Shown here piece after piece: positions 1 through 6,463 of a stretch of 46,680 nucleotides of DNA. Position 1 is the first letter of the stretch. Each line of letters starts with the position of its first letter. A model generated the notes under the pieces. The model was given only the letters and a program-made list of their open reading frames with translations. It was not told where the DNA came from and did not search any database. Source of the DNA: a virus; IMG/VR virus record IMGVR_UViG_3300027706_000003, positions 1 through 46,680 of that record, one strand, 5' to 3'. The translations under genes and the position numbers were made by a program.

Positions 1-127
1 CCGGCGGACCGTGCACGACGCGTGCCAGCGTGGCGCTCGAGGCGGGGCCTGGGGTGGCCGCCGCTCGGCTGTTGCGTTTGTGCCGCCCGGTGTTCGCCGT
101 TTGTTCGCTTTTCCCGCGCAAGTTCGC
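1..127. repeat. Left copy of the 127-base terminal direct repeat
   Basis: These bases are identical to 46554-46680. A perfect end repeat means the contig closes on itself. The length of 127 is also a common assembly k-mer, so this is more likely assembly overlap of a circular or circularly permuted molecule than a biological terminal repeat. Confidence 0.95.
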
Positions 128-146
128 GATTTTCCTAGGGAATCGC
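126..146. repeat. Palindrome with CCTAGG centre
   Basis: Arms GCGATT (126-131) and AATCGC (141-146) flank a centre containing CCTAGG (134-139). CCTAGG recurs in both 40-base direct repeats further on, so it may be a protein-binding motif. Confidence 0.5.
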
Positions 147-196
147 TAACTGGCATTCGCACGACGGTGCGGCACGTTTGCCACGCTTGAGGCAAG

Positions 197-225
197 ACCT
201 CGAGACGCTCCATCCGGATGGGGCG
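197..225 (-). repeat. Dispersed repeat, copy 1 (partial)
   Basis: Contains the palindromic core CATCCGGATG (211-220) next to a GAGCGTCTCGAG-like half on the minus strand. The C-rich CTTCCAGCC half found in the other copies is replaced by a G/C run. It is the only copy inside the non-coding region. Confidence 0.6.
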
Positions 226-301
226 GGGGGGCGGTCGGGGGGGCGGTGCCACGGTCGGGGTGCCGGGCGTCGGTCAGGAAAAAACGTTGAAAATGCGTGA
301 A

Positions 302-319
302 CTTTTTGCGGGCAAAAAG
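302..319. repeat. Inverted repeat CTTTTTGC / GCAAAAAG
   Basis: Perfect 8-base arms separated by two bases. It is the first of three hairpins with CTTTTT/AAAAAG arms in this region. Confidence 0.6.
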
Positions 320-355
320 GTCTTCGCAGGGTGCCCGCGGGGTGCCGTTCGGGGA

Positions 356-374
356 CTTTTTGTGGGACAAAAAG
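356..374. repeat. Inverted repeat CTTTTTGT / ACAAAAAG
   Basis: Perfect 8-base arms with a GGG loop, 54 bases after its sister at 302-319. Confidence 0.6.
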
Positions 375-403
375 GGGGGTCGCGCGAAAAAAGGTCGCGG
401 AGT

Positions 404-420
404 GATTTCGCAGGGAAATC
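404..420. repeat. Inverted repeat GATTTC / GAAATC
   Basis: Six-base perfect arms with loop GCAGG. The GATTTCGC/GCGAAATC word recurs at 702-725, and as GCGAAAT in both 40-base direct repeats. Confidence 0.5.
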
Positions 421-520
421 GCGTGGTTGGCGCGCTCGAACGGTGTTTGAGGGACTTACTTTTTTCGGGGCGGCCGTGGGTCGGCGGGCGCGTCGCGAGG
501 ATTCGCAGGAATGAGAAAGC

Positions 521-580
521 TCAATGAAATCAATTATTTATAATTATATAATATATATATAAAATACAATACGTTATATA
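521..580. other. AT-rich island, possible DNA-unwinding element
   Basis: Only 6 of 60 bases are G or C, including a long run of alternating A and T, in an otherwise very GC-rich genome. Such islands beside iterons and hairpins usually mark unwinding sites of origins. It could instead be a promoter region: it ends in the word GTTATATA, which recurs near 1318. Confidence 0.6.
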
Positions 581-602
581 GTGGGGGGTCGGTCAGGCGG
601 GG

Positions 603-646
603 TGCCACACCCGACAACGGGTGGTGTGTGGCATTTTGCCACACCC
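603..646. repeat. Hairpin with GTGTGGCA / TGCCACAC arms plus a third arm
   Basis: Arms at 626-633 and 637-644 are perfect with a TTT loop. A further direct copy of TGCCACACCC lies at 603-612 and matches 637-646, so two alternative foldings are possible. No U-run typical of an intrinsic terminator follows. Confidence 0.55.
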
Positions 647-701
647 ACCGGCGCGGAGACGGGCGCGCGCCCCTCAAAAAAATGAAAAAAGGGGTCCCCC
701 G

Positions 702-725
702 CGCGAAATCCTCAGCGATTTCGCG
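702..725. repeat. Inverted repeat CGCGAAATC / GATTTCGCG
   Basis: Perfect nine-base arms with loop CTCAGC. It shares its word with 404-420 and with the GCGAAAT in the two 40-base repeats. Confidence 0.6.
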
Positions 726-738
726 AGCTTAAGTGCCC

Positions 739-759
739 GACTTTTTATAACAAAAAGTC
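739..759. repeat. Inverted repeat GACTTTTT / AAAAAGTC
   Basis: Perfect eight-base arms with loop ATAAC, third member of the CTTTTT/AAAAAG hairpin family. The stem is too AT-rich for an ordinary intrinsic terminator. Confidence 0.55.
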
Positions 760-826
760 AAAAAAGTACCTGGAGGGCGCGAATGCGACCGGATGCGTGT
801 CCTACACGCACCCGCGGCGGAGCGTG

Positions 827-866
827 GCTCCTAGGGCCGTTTCCGTGCGAAATTTGGGCATCCTCG
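827..866. repeat. 40-base direct repeat, first copy
   Basis: Matches 947-986 with a single mismatch (base 839 versus 959), offset exactly 120 bases. It contains CCTAGGG and GCGAAATTT, words that occur in the palindromes upstream. Confidence 0.85.
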
Positions 867-946
867 AGCGGAGCGCGGCGCGGGCGATCGTGGATTGTGA
901 TGCAATGCGTCGTGCGTGGGGGAGACGTGGGCGGGTTCGGCGCGCC

Positions 947-986
947 GCTCCTAGGGCCATTTCCGTGCGAAATTTGGGCATCCTCG
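947..986. repeat. 40-base direct repeat, second copy
   Basis: Second copy of 827-866. A short TAGG/CCTA inverted repeat around a T-run follows at about 988-1003. Confidence 0.85.
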
Positions 987-1068
987 TTAGGGATTTTTTC
1001 CTAGCATGTATAACGTCGCATTTTTATCATGGAGGGAATTCGCGGACTTACGAGCGCGTCACACAGCA

Positions 1069-1150
1069 CAGCGTGGCGCATGGCGAAGCGAATGGCGTAG
1101 CGCACAGATGGGCGCACCGCAGGATGCGTGGCGGAGCGCATGGCGGAGCG
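1069..1150. repeat. 12-base iterons, TGGCGNAGCG type
   Basis: The word TGGCGNAGCG starts at 1081, 1093, 1129 and 1141, in register with a 12-base period; the units between are degenerate. Iterons of this kind are common initiator-binding sites. Confidence 0.6.
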
Positions 1151-1191
1151 CACCGCGGGCGCTTTGGCAGGCCCCAACGCTCAACGCACGG

Positions 1192-1227
1192 CACTCCGCA
1201 CAGCACACCGCACAGCATGCCGCACAG
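1192..1227. repeat. 12-base iterons, CCGCACAG type
   Basis: Three adjacent 12-base units (1192-1203, 1204-1215, 1216-1227) all end in CCGCACAG and start with CA. On the opposite strand they resemble the TGGCGGAGCG units, so the two runs may be one family in opposite orientation. Confidence 0.65.
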
Positions 1228-1315
1228 TGGGTGCTATGCGGCCTGCGAACCCCCTCCCACCCCCGCCCATGCGGACGCGAAGACCCTCCCCCATATGCGC
1301 ACCAAAAAAATCGAG

Positions 1316-1356
1316 TGTTATATAACGCTCGCGGTTGACGCCGGTGCGTTATAGTG
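1316..1356 (+). promoter_or_regulatory. Possible promoter/operator of the rightward unit
   Basis: TGTTATATA resembles an extended -10 element, and a TTGACG lies just downstream at 1335-1340. GTTATA occurs three times (573, 1318, 1348), which could mark an operator. No well-spaced -35/-10 pair is clear, so this is a weak call from position and composition. Confidence 0.3.
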
Positions 1357-1365
1357 TTAGTGAAC

Positions 1366-1659
1366 ATGAACGGGATGGGCGCCGTCCGCGGTTGCGGCGG
1401 GGGCGGTGATGAGGACGGCGCCCGTCCCGTGCGGTGCTGCATGACACCCCGCGCGCGCGCGAACACCTCGCTGTACCTCGACCCAGAGCTGCGCGAGCAG
1501 CTCCGGGCGCTGTCCCACCGGCTGCGGCTGTCCAAGTCGGACTGTCTCCGCCGCGCCTTGCGTCACGCGATCACGTGTGACGCCTTCCCCGGCCCCGGCG
1601 TTGCGGAGCGCTTGCCACCTCCTCAGGCGACTCCCGCGCCGGGGCGCCCTCCTGCCTGA
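1366..1659 (+). CDS. Ribbon-helix-helix DNA-binding protein
   Basis: The segment NTSLYLDPELREQLRAL followed by LSKSDCLRRALRHAI has the strand-helix-helix pattern of CopG/Arc-type repressors. It is the first gene after the candidate control region, which suits an autoregulator or a repressor of the divergent promoters. The Gly/Cys-rich N-terminus before the ATG at 1441 looks non-coding, and neither start has a good ribosome site, so the protein may really begin at 1441 (72 residues). The stop overlaps the next ATG (TGATG), suggesting coupling. Function is inferred from the fold pattern. Confidence 0.6.
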   Translation: MNGMGAVRGCGGGGDEDGARPVRCCMTPRARANTSLYLDPELREQLRALSHRLRLSKSDCLRRALRHAITCDAFPGPGVAERLPPPQATPAPGRPPA

Positions 1660-2027
1660 TGCGCAAGCGCTCCGTGCGCAAAGCGGTCAATCTGCCCCTC
1701 GTGCGACGCTTTGCGCATCGTCGCGGGAATACCGCACCGCTGCGCCCGTGGGAACAGCAACTCCGCGAACGGGTGCAGGACCGCACGCCAGAGCGGCGAC
1801 TCTGGGCGGCCACGCTCGCGGAATCGTTGCGCATTATTTACACTGGACGCGATCCCGTGGACGTGTTGCGCGAGCTCGCATGGATCGAGGCACCCATTCG
1901 TGGCCCGCTCCAGTGCTTTGAAACGATTGCCGAAGTGCTCGACTTGTCGCCAGACGCGATTCGCCGCGACGTGCGCGCGGACGTGAGCGCTGGGCGCATT
2001 GCGGCGGTGCTGCCCCATGTTGGATAG
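1659..2027 (+). CDS. Small putative HTH protein upstream of terminase
   Basis: 122 residues, Arg-rich N-terminus, no recognised family. The C-terminal part (CFETIAEVLDLSPDAIRRDV) reads like a helix-turn-helix. It overlaps the RHH gene at its start and the putative terminase small subunit at its end, so it probably belongs to the packaging or regulatory operon. It could be a second DNA-binding regulator or a terminase accessory protein. Confidence 0.55.
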   Translation: MRKRSVRKAVNLPLVRRFAHRRGNTAPLRPWEQQLRERVQDRTPERRLWAATLAESLRIIYTGRDPVDVLRELAWIEAPIRGPLQCFETIAEVLDLSPDAIRRDVRADVSAGRIAAVLPHVG

Positions 2028-2547
2028 CCGGGCGCGACGCGCGGCACTGCTCACAGCGGCCGGGTGTGCTGACGCGGACGTGTGTACCGCCGCGGGGATC
2101 ACGGCGGACGAGCTTGCCGTGTATCAGCGGTCACCGCTTTGGCAGATGCTCGTGGAGCGCGCGCGGGGCTTGGAACCACAACCCAAGCTGGCCGATGTCC
2201 TCATGGAGGACGCGCCGACGAACGTGCGATTCTTGCGCGAAGTGCGCGACGGTCTCGTCGAGGACACCCCAGGTCGACTGCAGACGCGGCTGCGGGCGGC
2301 GCAGCTTTTACTGGATCGCCAAGTGGCGAGCGCGGACCAGCGCGCGAATGCGGAGACGGCGGCACGCATTGTGGTGGAAGGGCGGCTCATGGGGCAAATC
2401 CTGCACGCCATGCGCGAGACCGGCGTGCTGGACGTCACCCCGGAGGCGGTGGAGAGCGTAACGCAGGGGCCCGCAACGGCGCCGGCCGTGCCCGCGATTG
2501 TCACCCCGGAGGACTATGCCTCCCAACACGAAAAAGACGAGCCCTAG
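2017..2547 (+). CDS. terS: Putative terminase small subunit
   Basis: 176 residues directly upstream of, and overlapping, the terminase ATPase gene. The N-terminal third (AGITADELAVYQRSPLW) looks like an HTH that could bind the packaging site, followed by helical, charged segments suited to ring oligomerisation and an Ala/Pro-rich tail. Small subunits are poorly conserved, so the call rests mainly on position, size and architecture. The ATG at 2017 is chosen because it gives a short overlap with the preceding stop. Confidence 0.6.
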   Translation: MLDSRARRAALLTAAGCADADVCTAAGITADELAVYQRSPLWQMLVERARGLEPQPKLADVLMEDAPTNVRFLREVRDGLVEDTPGRLQTRLRAAQLLLDRQVASADQRANAETAARIVVEGRLMGQILHAMRETGVLDVTPEAVESVTQGPATAPAVPAIVTPEDYASQHEKDEP

Positions 2548-3733
2548 CCCCGAGAACCGCATCTCCGAGCGCCTGCTGGAGGCTGTCGGCGGCACGGAGT
2601 GGATTCAGCGCGCCGAGATGATCGTGGAGCGCAACGGCACCGTGCGGCAGGCGGGCGCGGATCGCGTCGATACGAAACTCATCACGACGTTCCGCACCGC
2701 CTGCGAACAATCGCTGTACTGCTTCCTCCGTGGTGTGCTGGGGCACCAGTTTCTCGATCCGGCGCTGCACAAGCCCGTGTGCGACTGGCTGACCACCATC
2801 CCGCCCTACCGCAAAATGCTCCTCATGCCGCGCAACCACGGCAAAACCACCATCGTGGCGCAAGGACTCCCCCTGCATATGATTATTCAGCCGGCGGAGA
2901 AGAATCGATATTTTCGCGCAATGCTGGGCACCGACGTGCGCATCGTCCTCGCGGGCGAAACCGAGGAGATGGCCGTGCGCAACCTGCGGTACATCAAGAC
3001 CATGTTGGAAGGCAACGCGCTGCTGCGCGCGCTTTGGCCGCACGTTGCATGGGACAACGCACGCAAACAGGCGCCCAAGTGGTCGGACGACCAGATTATT
3101 GTGCCGCGCCAGACGCCGTTCGCCGAACCCACCATCCGCGCGATCGGCGTGGGCGGGGCCGTGACGGGCATGCACCCGTGCTGCCTCATCAAGGACGATC
3201 TCACGACGCAGCGCGCCGCGAACGAGCCGCCCACGATGGCGAAGGCGATCGAGTGGCACAACGATTCGCGCGCGCTGTTCGCCAACCCCGACACGGACTT
3301 GGAGTTCATCACCGGCACGCGCTGGGCGAACTTCGACCTGCCAAGCTACATCGCCGAACACGACAAGACCGTCGCGATCAATACGCGGTGGCGGCGCGTG
3401 GTCGAAGACGGCCAACCGTTGTGGCCCGCGAAATACGGCTTCCCGGGTGCGATCGAACAGTTGCAGAAGGAGCATGGCCTCAAGTTCAACCTGCTCTACA
3501 TGAACGAGGCGATCGGGGAGGGCCTGACCGATTTCTTGGACAGCGAGCTCCGCACCTATCGCCTAGTGGGCGGCGCGATCCAGTTCGAGGCGCAGGCGAG
3601 CGACGAGGCGTTGCGCGAGGCCGTGGAAGCACCCGCGCCCGAGCCGGGCATCCCAAGCCGCCGCGGCATGGACCTCTACACGGCGCTGACGCTGGAGAAT
3701 TTGGAGTATTTGCGCAACACTCGGAGTGGGTAA
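2516..3733 (+). CDS. terL: Terminase large subunit, ATPase domain only
   Basis: Motor ATPase that drives DNA into the procapsid. It has a terminase-type Walker A (MPRNHGKTT, residues 104-112), Walker B (CCLIKDDL, 222-229) and coupling motif TGTRW (266-270). At 405 residues it stops after the ATPase and linker; the RNase H-like nuclease that normally follows in the same chain is a separate gene at 4300-4959. GGAGGA at 2508-2513 precedes the ATG closely. Two small genes and a dispersed repeat sit between the two halves, and the halves are in different frames, so simple stop-codon readthrough cannot join them. Confidence 0.88.
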   Translation: MPPNTKKTSPSPENRISERLLEAVGGTEWIQRAEMIVERNGTVRQAGADRVDTKLITTFRTACEQSLYCFLRGVLGHQFLDPALHKPVCDWLTTIPPYRKMLLMPRNHGKTTIVAQGLPLHMIIQPAEKNRYFRAMLGTDVRIVLAGETEEMAVRNLRYIKTMLEGNALLRALWPHVAWDNARKQAPKWSDDQIIVPRQTPFAEPTIRAIGVGGAVTGMHPCCLIKDDLTTQRAANEPPTMAKAIEWHNDSRALFANPDTDLEFITGTRWANFDLPSYIAEHDKTVAINTRWRRVVEDGQPLWPAKYGFPGAIEQLQKEHGLKFNLLYMNEAIGEGLTDFLDSELRTYRLVGGAIQFEAQASDEALREAVEAPAPEPGIPSRRGMDLYTALTLENLEYLRNTRSG

Positions 3734-3813
3734 CCATGTGGATGTGGAGTCTTGTCCCAACATGGGGCGCCGGGTGGCCGCTCGGCCTGACCGGCATGCT
3801 GGAGGACCGAACC

Positions 3814-3999
3814 ATGACCATCGAAGAACGGTTGCGACAGGTGGAGGATGCCGTGCGCGACTGGTGCGACTGCCACGACGAGCTCTCGCGCCAGGCCATG
3901 TATCAGTACCTGTACACGCTCGGCCACCGCATTCCCACGGGCGCCTTCCACGCCAACCTGGCCGCGATCGCCCGGCGCACGCAGCCCGACGCGACATGA
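3814..3999 (+). CDS. Small helical protein between the terminase halves
   Basis: 61 residues, starting at an ATG with GGAGG eight bases upstream; an in-frame ATG at 3736 would add 26 residues without a comparable ribosome site. The sequence is mostly helical (TIEERLRQVEDAVRDWCDC) with no recognised family. Its position in the gap of a split terminase makes a packaging role possible, but this is only context. Confidence 0.6.
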   Translation: MTIEERLRQVEDAVRDWCDCHDELSRQAMYQYLYTLGHRIPTGAFHANLAAIARRTQPDAT

Positions 4000-4075
4000 C
4001 CCTCGCCCGCCCCGACCGTGGCCCCGATCCCCGCTTCGACACAACCTCCCCGCCCCGGTCTCTTCTCCGACTCCT

Positions 4076-4120
4076 CCCCCCTTCCAGCCCTTCTCCCTCA
4101 TTCGGATGGTGAGTCCCGAG
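4076..4120 (+). repeat. Dispersed repeat, copy 2
   Basis: Carries CTTCCAGCC, then CTCATTCGGATGG, then GAGTCCCGAG. It lies between the two small genes inside the split terminase region, immediately upstream of the membrane protein start. Confidence 0.8.
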
Positions 4121-4124
4121 GGTG

Positions 4125-4310
4125 ATGCGGCGGCGGTGGGAAACGGCGTGGAGCTGGCTGGTCGAGCGAGGCTTTGTGGTGGTCTACAGCGCGCTCGCGA
4201 CGGTTGCGCTGGTGCTTCTCGTCGTGGGAATGATCATTGCGGCGACGGGATTCTGGGTGGCGGAGCGCTTGGATCGGTGGGAGTCGCAGTGGTGGAACGA
4301 TGGAGACTGA
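4125..4310 (+). CDS. Small single-pass membrane protein
   Basis: 61 residues with one strong hydrophobic segment (about residues 17-43, GFVVVYSALATVALVLL onward) between a Trp/Arg N-terminus and a charged C-terminus. A GTG at 4122 is an alternative start. The last 11 bases overlap the nuclease start. It could be a holin-like or other membrane-acting protein, but the nearest lysis enzyme is 3.4 kb away, so no function is assigned. Confidence 0.55.
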   Translation: MRRRWETAWSWLVERGFVVVYSALATVALVLLVVGMIIAATGFWVAERLDRWESQWWNDGD

Positions 4311-4959
4311 GACCACCATTGCCTTGAGCGATCTTCCGGAGCGCTATGCGTTCCTCGATCCCGCGAGTTCGCGCAAAGACAACGAGCATCGTCTCGTCAA
4401 AGCGCGGTCGGCCATTGTGGTGGTAGCCTCGGATTGGCTCGGGCGTATCTTTGTGTTGGATGCGTGGGCGGGGCGCTGCTCGACCGATGCGTTGATCGAG
4501 CGCATTTTTCGCACGCATGAGATGTGGAAACTGCGCGTGTTTGGCATTGAGGCGAACGCGATGCAGGAACTCTTCTTTGAGGCGGTGCAACGCGATGCGC
4601 GATTGCGGGGCAAACCGTTGCCGCTGCGCGCTGTGCATCAACCCACACATGTGACCAAGGACTGGCGCATCCGAACAGTGCTGCAGCCATTGGTGGCCGG
4701 CGGTCGTCTGTTCCTTCGCGAAGATATGCTTGAGCTGCGCACGGAGCTGACGGCGTTTCCCCTGTCACCGGTGAAAGACTTGGTGGACGCGCTCGCGTCG
4801 GCGGTCAAGTTGGTGCCGCGGCGCAGTACACGCCGCGAGACCGATCAAGAAGTCGAAAAACTTCTCGACTATCTCCGAAAGACGGGTGCGCCGCCGGCCG
4901 TGATCGAAGAGGTGGTACGGCGGAAGCGGTTCAATACGACGCGGTGGAGGATGGGGTAA
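4300..4959 (+). CDS. terL: Terminase large subunit, nuclease domain as a separate protein
   Basis: 219-residue RNase H-like nuclease that would cut the DNA concatemer during packaging. The acidic residues sit where expected: FLDPAS (D20), FGIEANAMQ (E84) and VKDLVDALA (D160/D163). This matches the C-terminal half of tailed-phage large terminases, yet it has its own start codon, overlapping the upstream membrane gene by 11 bases. It presumably pairs with the ATPase encoded at 2516-3733. The catalytic pattern is clear; the physical association is inferred. Confidence 0.82.
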   Translation: METETTIALSDLPERYAFLDPASSRKDNEHRLVKARSAIVVVASDWLGRIFVLDAWAGRCSTDALIERIFRTHEMWKLRVFGIEANAMQELFFEAVQRDARLRGKPLPLRAVHQPTHVTKDWRIRTVLQPLVAGGRLFLREDMLELRTELTAFPLSPVKDLVDALASAVKLVPRRSTRRETDQEVEKLLDYLRKTGAPPAVIEEVVRRKRFNTTRWRMG

Positions 4960-4962
4960 GCG

Positions 4963-5235
4963 ATGGACGGAAGCCGGATGCGACCGCTCGCCGTAGTGCT
5001 TGGCGTGTGTGCGAGCGCAAGTTTGGGGTGGGCGGCATATATGAGCCAGGAAGTGGTTCGCAACCGGGAGCAGTTTGCGCGAATTGACGCACGCTTGGCA
5101 ACGATTGAGCGACGATTGGACCAGATGGCCACGTCGCAGGAAATCGATCAGGCGCTTGCGGCCTTGCGAGACGCCCTTGCGAACGCTTCCCACCCTGGGT
5201 ACAACGAGGGGAAGCGGCCGCAGGGCCGGCCGTAA
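4963..5235 (+). CDS. Membrane-anchored coiled-coil protein
   Basis: 90 residues: an N-terminal hydrophobic segment (about residues 7-26), then heptad-like helix (REQFARIDARLATIERRLDQ) and a polar tail. The layout resembles an inner-membrane spanin or a holin accessory protein, but no partner outer spanin was recognised. It follows the nuclease gene by three bases. Confidence 0.55.
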   Translation: MDGSRMRPLAVVLGVCASASLGWAAYMSQEVVRNREQFARIDARLATIERRLDQMATSQEIDQALAALRDALANASHPGYNEGKRPQGRP

Positions 5236-5246
5236 GAGGAGAACCT

Positions 5247-5441
5247 ATGGCGGAGAGCAACGTCCCGCGGAAGACGCCGAGCGTTCTGGACATCGTCTAT
5301 GACGAGATGAACAGCCAGAACGAGGCCGTGCACGCGACCGACACCGCGACGCGGAAGAAGTTTGGGCCGGCGGCCAAGCACGAGGCCGGCAATCCAACCG
5401 TGGGCGGCGGGATCAATCGGCCAGCGCGCGGCAAGGTGTAA
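5247..5441 (+). CDS. Hypothetical small protein
   Basis: 64 residues, preceded by a good ribosome site (GAGGAG at 5236-5241). Polar with a Gly-rich end; no family recognised. First of a run of tiny, mostly basic genes that lies between terminase and endolysin. Confidence 0.6.
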   Translation: MAESNVPRKTPSVLDIVYDEMNSQNEAVHATDTATRKKFGPAAKHEAGNPTVGGGINRPARGKV

Positions 5442-5444
5442 CCC

Positions 5445-5717
5445 ATGGGAGCGACACGGCTCCCAGTCATCGTGAACCCGGGGGCCGATCCCGGGCGCAA
5501 CCAGGTCCCGAAGCCGGGAATCGACATGGGCGCGGTGCGCCGTGGGCAGTATCGCGACCCACAGTCTATGGTGCACAACTGTGGGGGTGCGGCCACGACG
5601 CGGCGAACCTGGTTCGCGGGCGGCCGCGAGCCGGATAGCGATGTCGAAGAGCACGAGGCCGTTGAATTGGCGGACTATAACGGCCCGGCGCCGCGGGATC
5701 GCAGCAACCGAGCGTAG
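5445..5717 (+). CDS. Hypothetical small protein
   Basis: 90 residues starting three bases after the previous stop. N-terminal half is Gly/Pro-rich (VNPGADPGRNQVPKPG), C-terminal half acidic. No family recognised. Operon position and tight spacing support it as a real gene. Confidence 0.55.
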   Translation: MGATRLPVIVNPGADPGRNQVPKPGIDMGAVRRGQYRDPQSMVHNCGGAATTRRTWFAGGREPDSDVEEHEAVELADYNGPAPRDRSNRA

Positions 5718-5719
5718 CG

Positions 5720-5920
5720 ATGGCGCGGCGGAGCAGGCCGAAGCGGCCGCCACGGTTTGACATGATGGAGTCGCATGCGGACGCCATTGCGGGTTCCATG
5801 ATGGCGGAACATCCCATGCGAAAGCGTCTCAAGGCCGACATTTTGTCGGCGCTCAAGGGGATTCAACGCTCGGCGCGGGGTCCGGCGGCCCGCGGCCGCG
5901 CCAAGAGCGTGTTTTCGTAG
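5720..5920 (+). CDS. Hypothetical small basic protein
   Basis: 66 residues with an Arg/Lys-rich N-terminus and a central helix containing several Met residues. It might bind DNA or be packaged, as several neighbours are similarly basic, but there is no direct indication. Confidence 0.55.
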   Translation: MARRSRPKRPPRFDMMESHADAIAGSMMAEHPMRKRLKADILSALKGIQRSARGPAARGRAKSVFS

Positions 5921-5923
5921 AAC

Positions 5924-6103
5924 ATGGCGGCACGCACGCACCCAGCGCACCCCATTGCAGGGGCGTTTCACCGTCGTGAAGGAAACGCGCGCCCCGCAAA
6001 GGTGACGGATGTGCGCGTGAGTGAGATCAACACTCAGCGGTTTGCGGCAGGGTCTCGCGGCGGAACGACAGCCGGGCAGGGCCCCGCCCTCGACGCCAAG
6101 TAA
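5924..6103 (+). CDS. Hypothetical small protein
   Basis: 59 residues, read from the ATG at 5924 to the TAA at 6101-6103; starts three bases after the preceding stop. Composition is His/Arg/Ala-rich in the N-terminus and Gly-rich in the C-terminus. No family recognised. Supported by operon spacing only. Confidence 0.45.
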   Translation: MAARTHPAHPIAGAFHRREGNARPAKVTDVRVSEINTQRFAAGSRGGTTAGQGPALDAK

Positions 6104-6113
6104 GGAGTTTTGG

Positions 6114-6296
6114 ATGGCCAAGTCGATGAAGCCTGGCGGTGGCGCACGCTTTGCGGCGCTCAAGGCAAAACTGGCTCGTCGTGGCGATGTGAAGGATCCG
6201 GCTGCGGTGGCGGCGGCCATTGGGCGGAAGAAGTACGGTGCCGCCAAGATGGCAAAGTTTGCCGCGGCCGGGCGGGCGCGCGCTCGCGCCAAGTAA
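6114..6296 (+). CDS. Small basic phage protein with IGRKKYG motif
   Basis: 60 residues, Lys/Arg/Ala-rich. The central piece VKDPAAVAAAIGRKKYG resembles a motif I know from many uncharacterised small phage proteins. TAAGGAG just before the start serves as both the previous stop and the ribosome site. Role unknown; the strong basic charge would suit nucleic-acid binding. Confidence 0.65.
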   Translation: MAKSMKPGGGARFAALKAKLARRGDVKDPAAVAAAIGRKKYGAAKMAKFAAAGRARARAK

Positions 6297-6299
6297 GCG

Positions 6300-6461
6300 A
6301 TGCCGGTCGCGCGCGGGCGGTCTGGCGTGCAACAGGTCCTGCGAGAGTTCAAGCAGGGCAAGCTGCGCTCTGGGTCGAAGAAAGGCCCACTCGTTAAGTC
6401 GCGAAAGCAGGCGGTTGCGATTGCGCTCAAACAGGCAGGGCTTTCGCGCAAGGGTCGGTAA
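6300..6461 (+). CDS. DUF6496-like small basic protein
   Basis: 53 residues. The pattern LREFKQGKLRSGS followed by VKSRKQAVAIALKQAGLSR matches the small basic family I know as DUF6496, common in phages and of unknown function. Overlap-free but only a few bases from both neighbours. Confidence 0.7.
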   Translation: MPVARGRSGVQQVLREFKQGKLRSGSKKGPLVKSRKQAVAIALKQAGLSRKGR

Positions 6462-6463
6462 AG

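Larger units (their letters stand above)
128..1353. other. Structured non-coding region, candidate origin and control region
   Basis: No convincing protein gene lies here; the open frames are low-complexity by-products of GC-rich repeats. The stretch separates the leftward unit (first start at 46551) from the rightward unit (from about 1366). It contains an AT-rich island, inverted repeats with arms CTTTTT/AAAAAG and GATTTC/GAAATC, a hairpin with GTGTGGCA arms, a duplicated 40-base block and two runs of 12-base iterons. That combination is typical of replication origins and divergent control regions. Origin function is inferred, not shown. Confidence 0.6.

Noticed and set aside
1069-1227. Possible CRISPR array
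   Set aside because: Repeats are 12 bases and contiguous, without spacers; no cas operon. They are better explained as iterons.
218-1535. Several open frames of 60-185 codons on both strands
   Set aside because: They are Arg/Gly/His low-complexity translations of GC-rich repeats and hairpins, without ribosome sites or protein-like patterns.
2501-3475. 324-codon frame on the minus strand of the ATPase gene
   Set aside because: Antisense shadow of a gene with intact ATPase motifs.
2599-3999. 466-codon frame on the plus strand overlapping the terminase ATPase
   Set aside because: Arg/His/Pro-rich shadow of the ATPase gene; only its last part (from 3814) looks like a separate real gene.
3734-4299. 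Self-splicing intron or intein splitting the terminase
   Set aside because: The gap contains two plausible small genes with ribosome sites, no homing endonuclease, and no recognised intron core or intein motifs; the second half has its own start.
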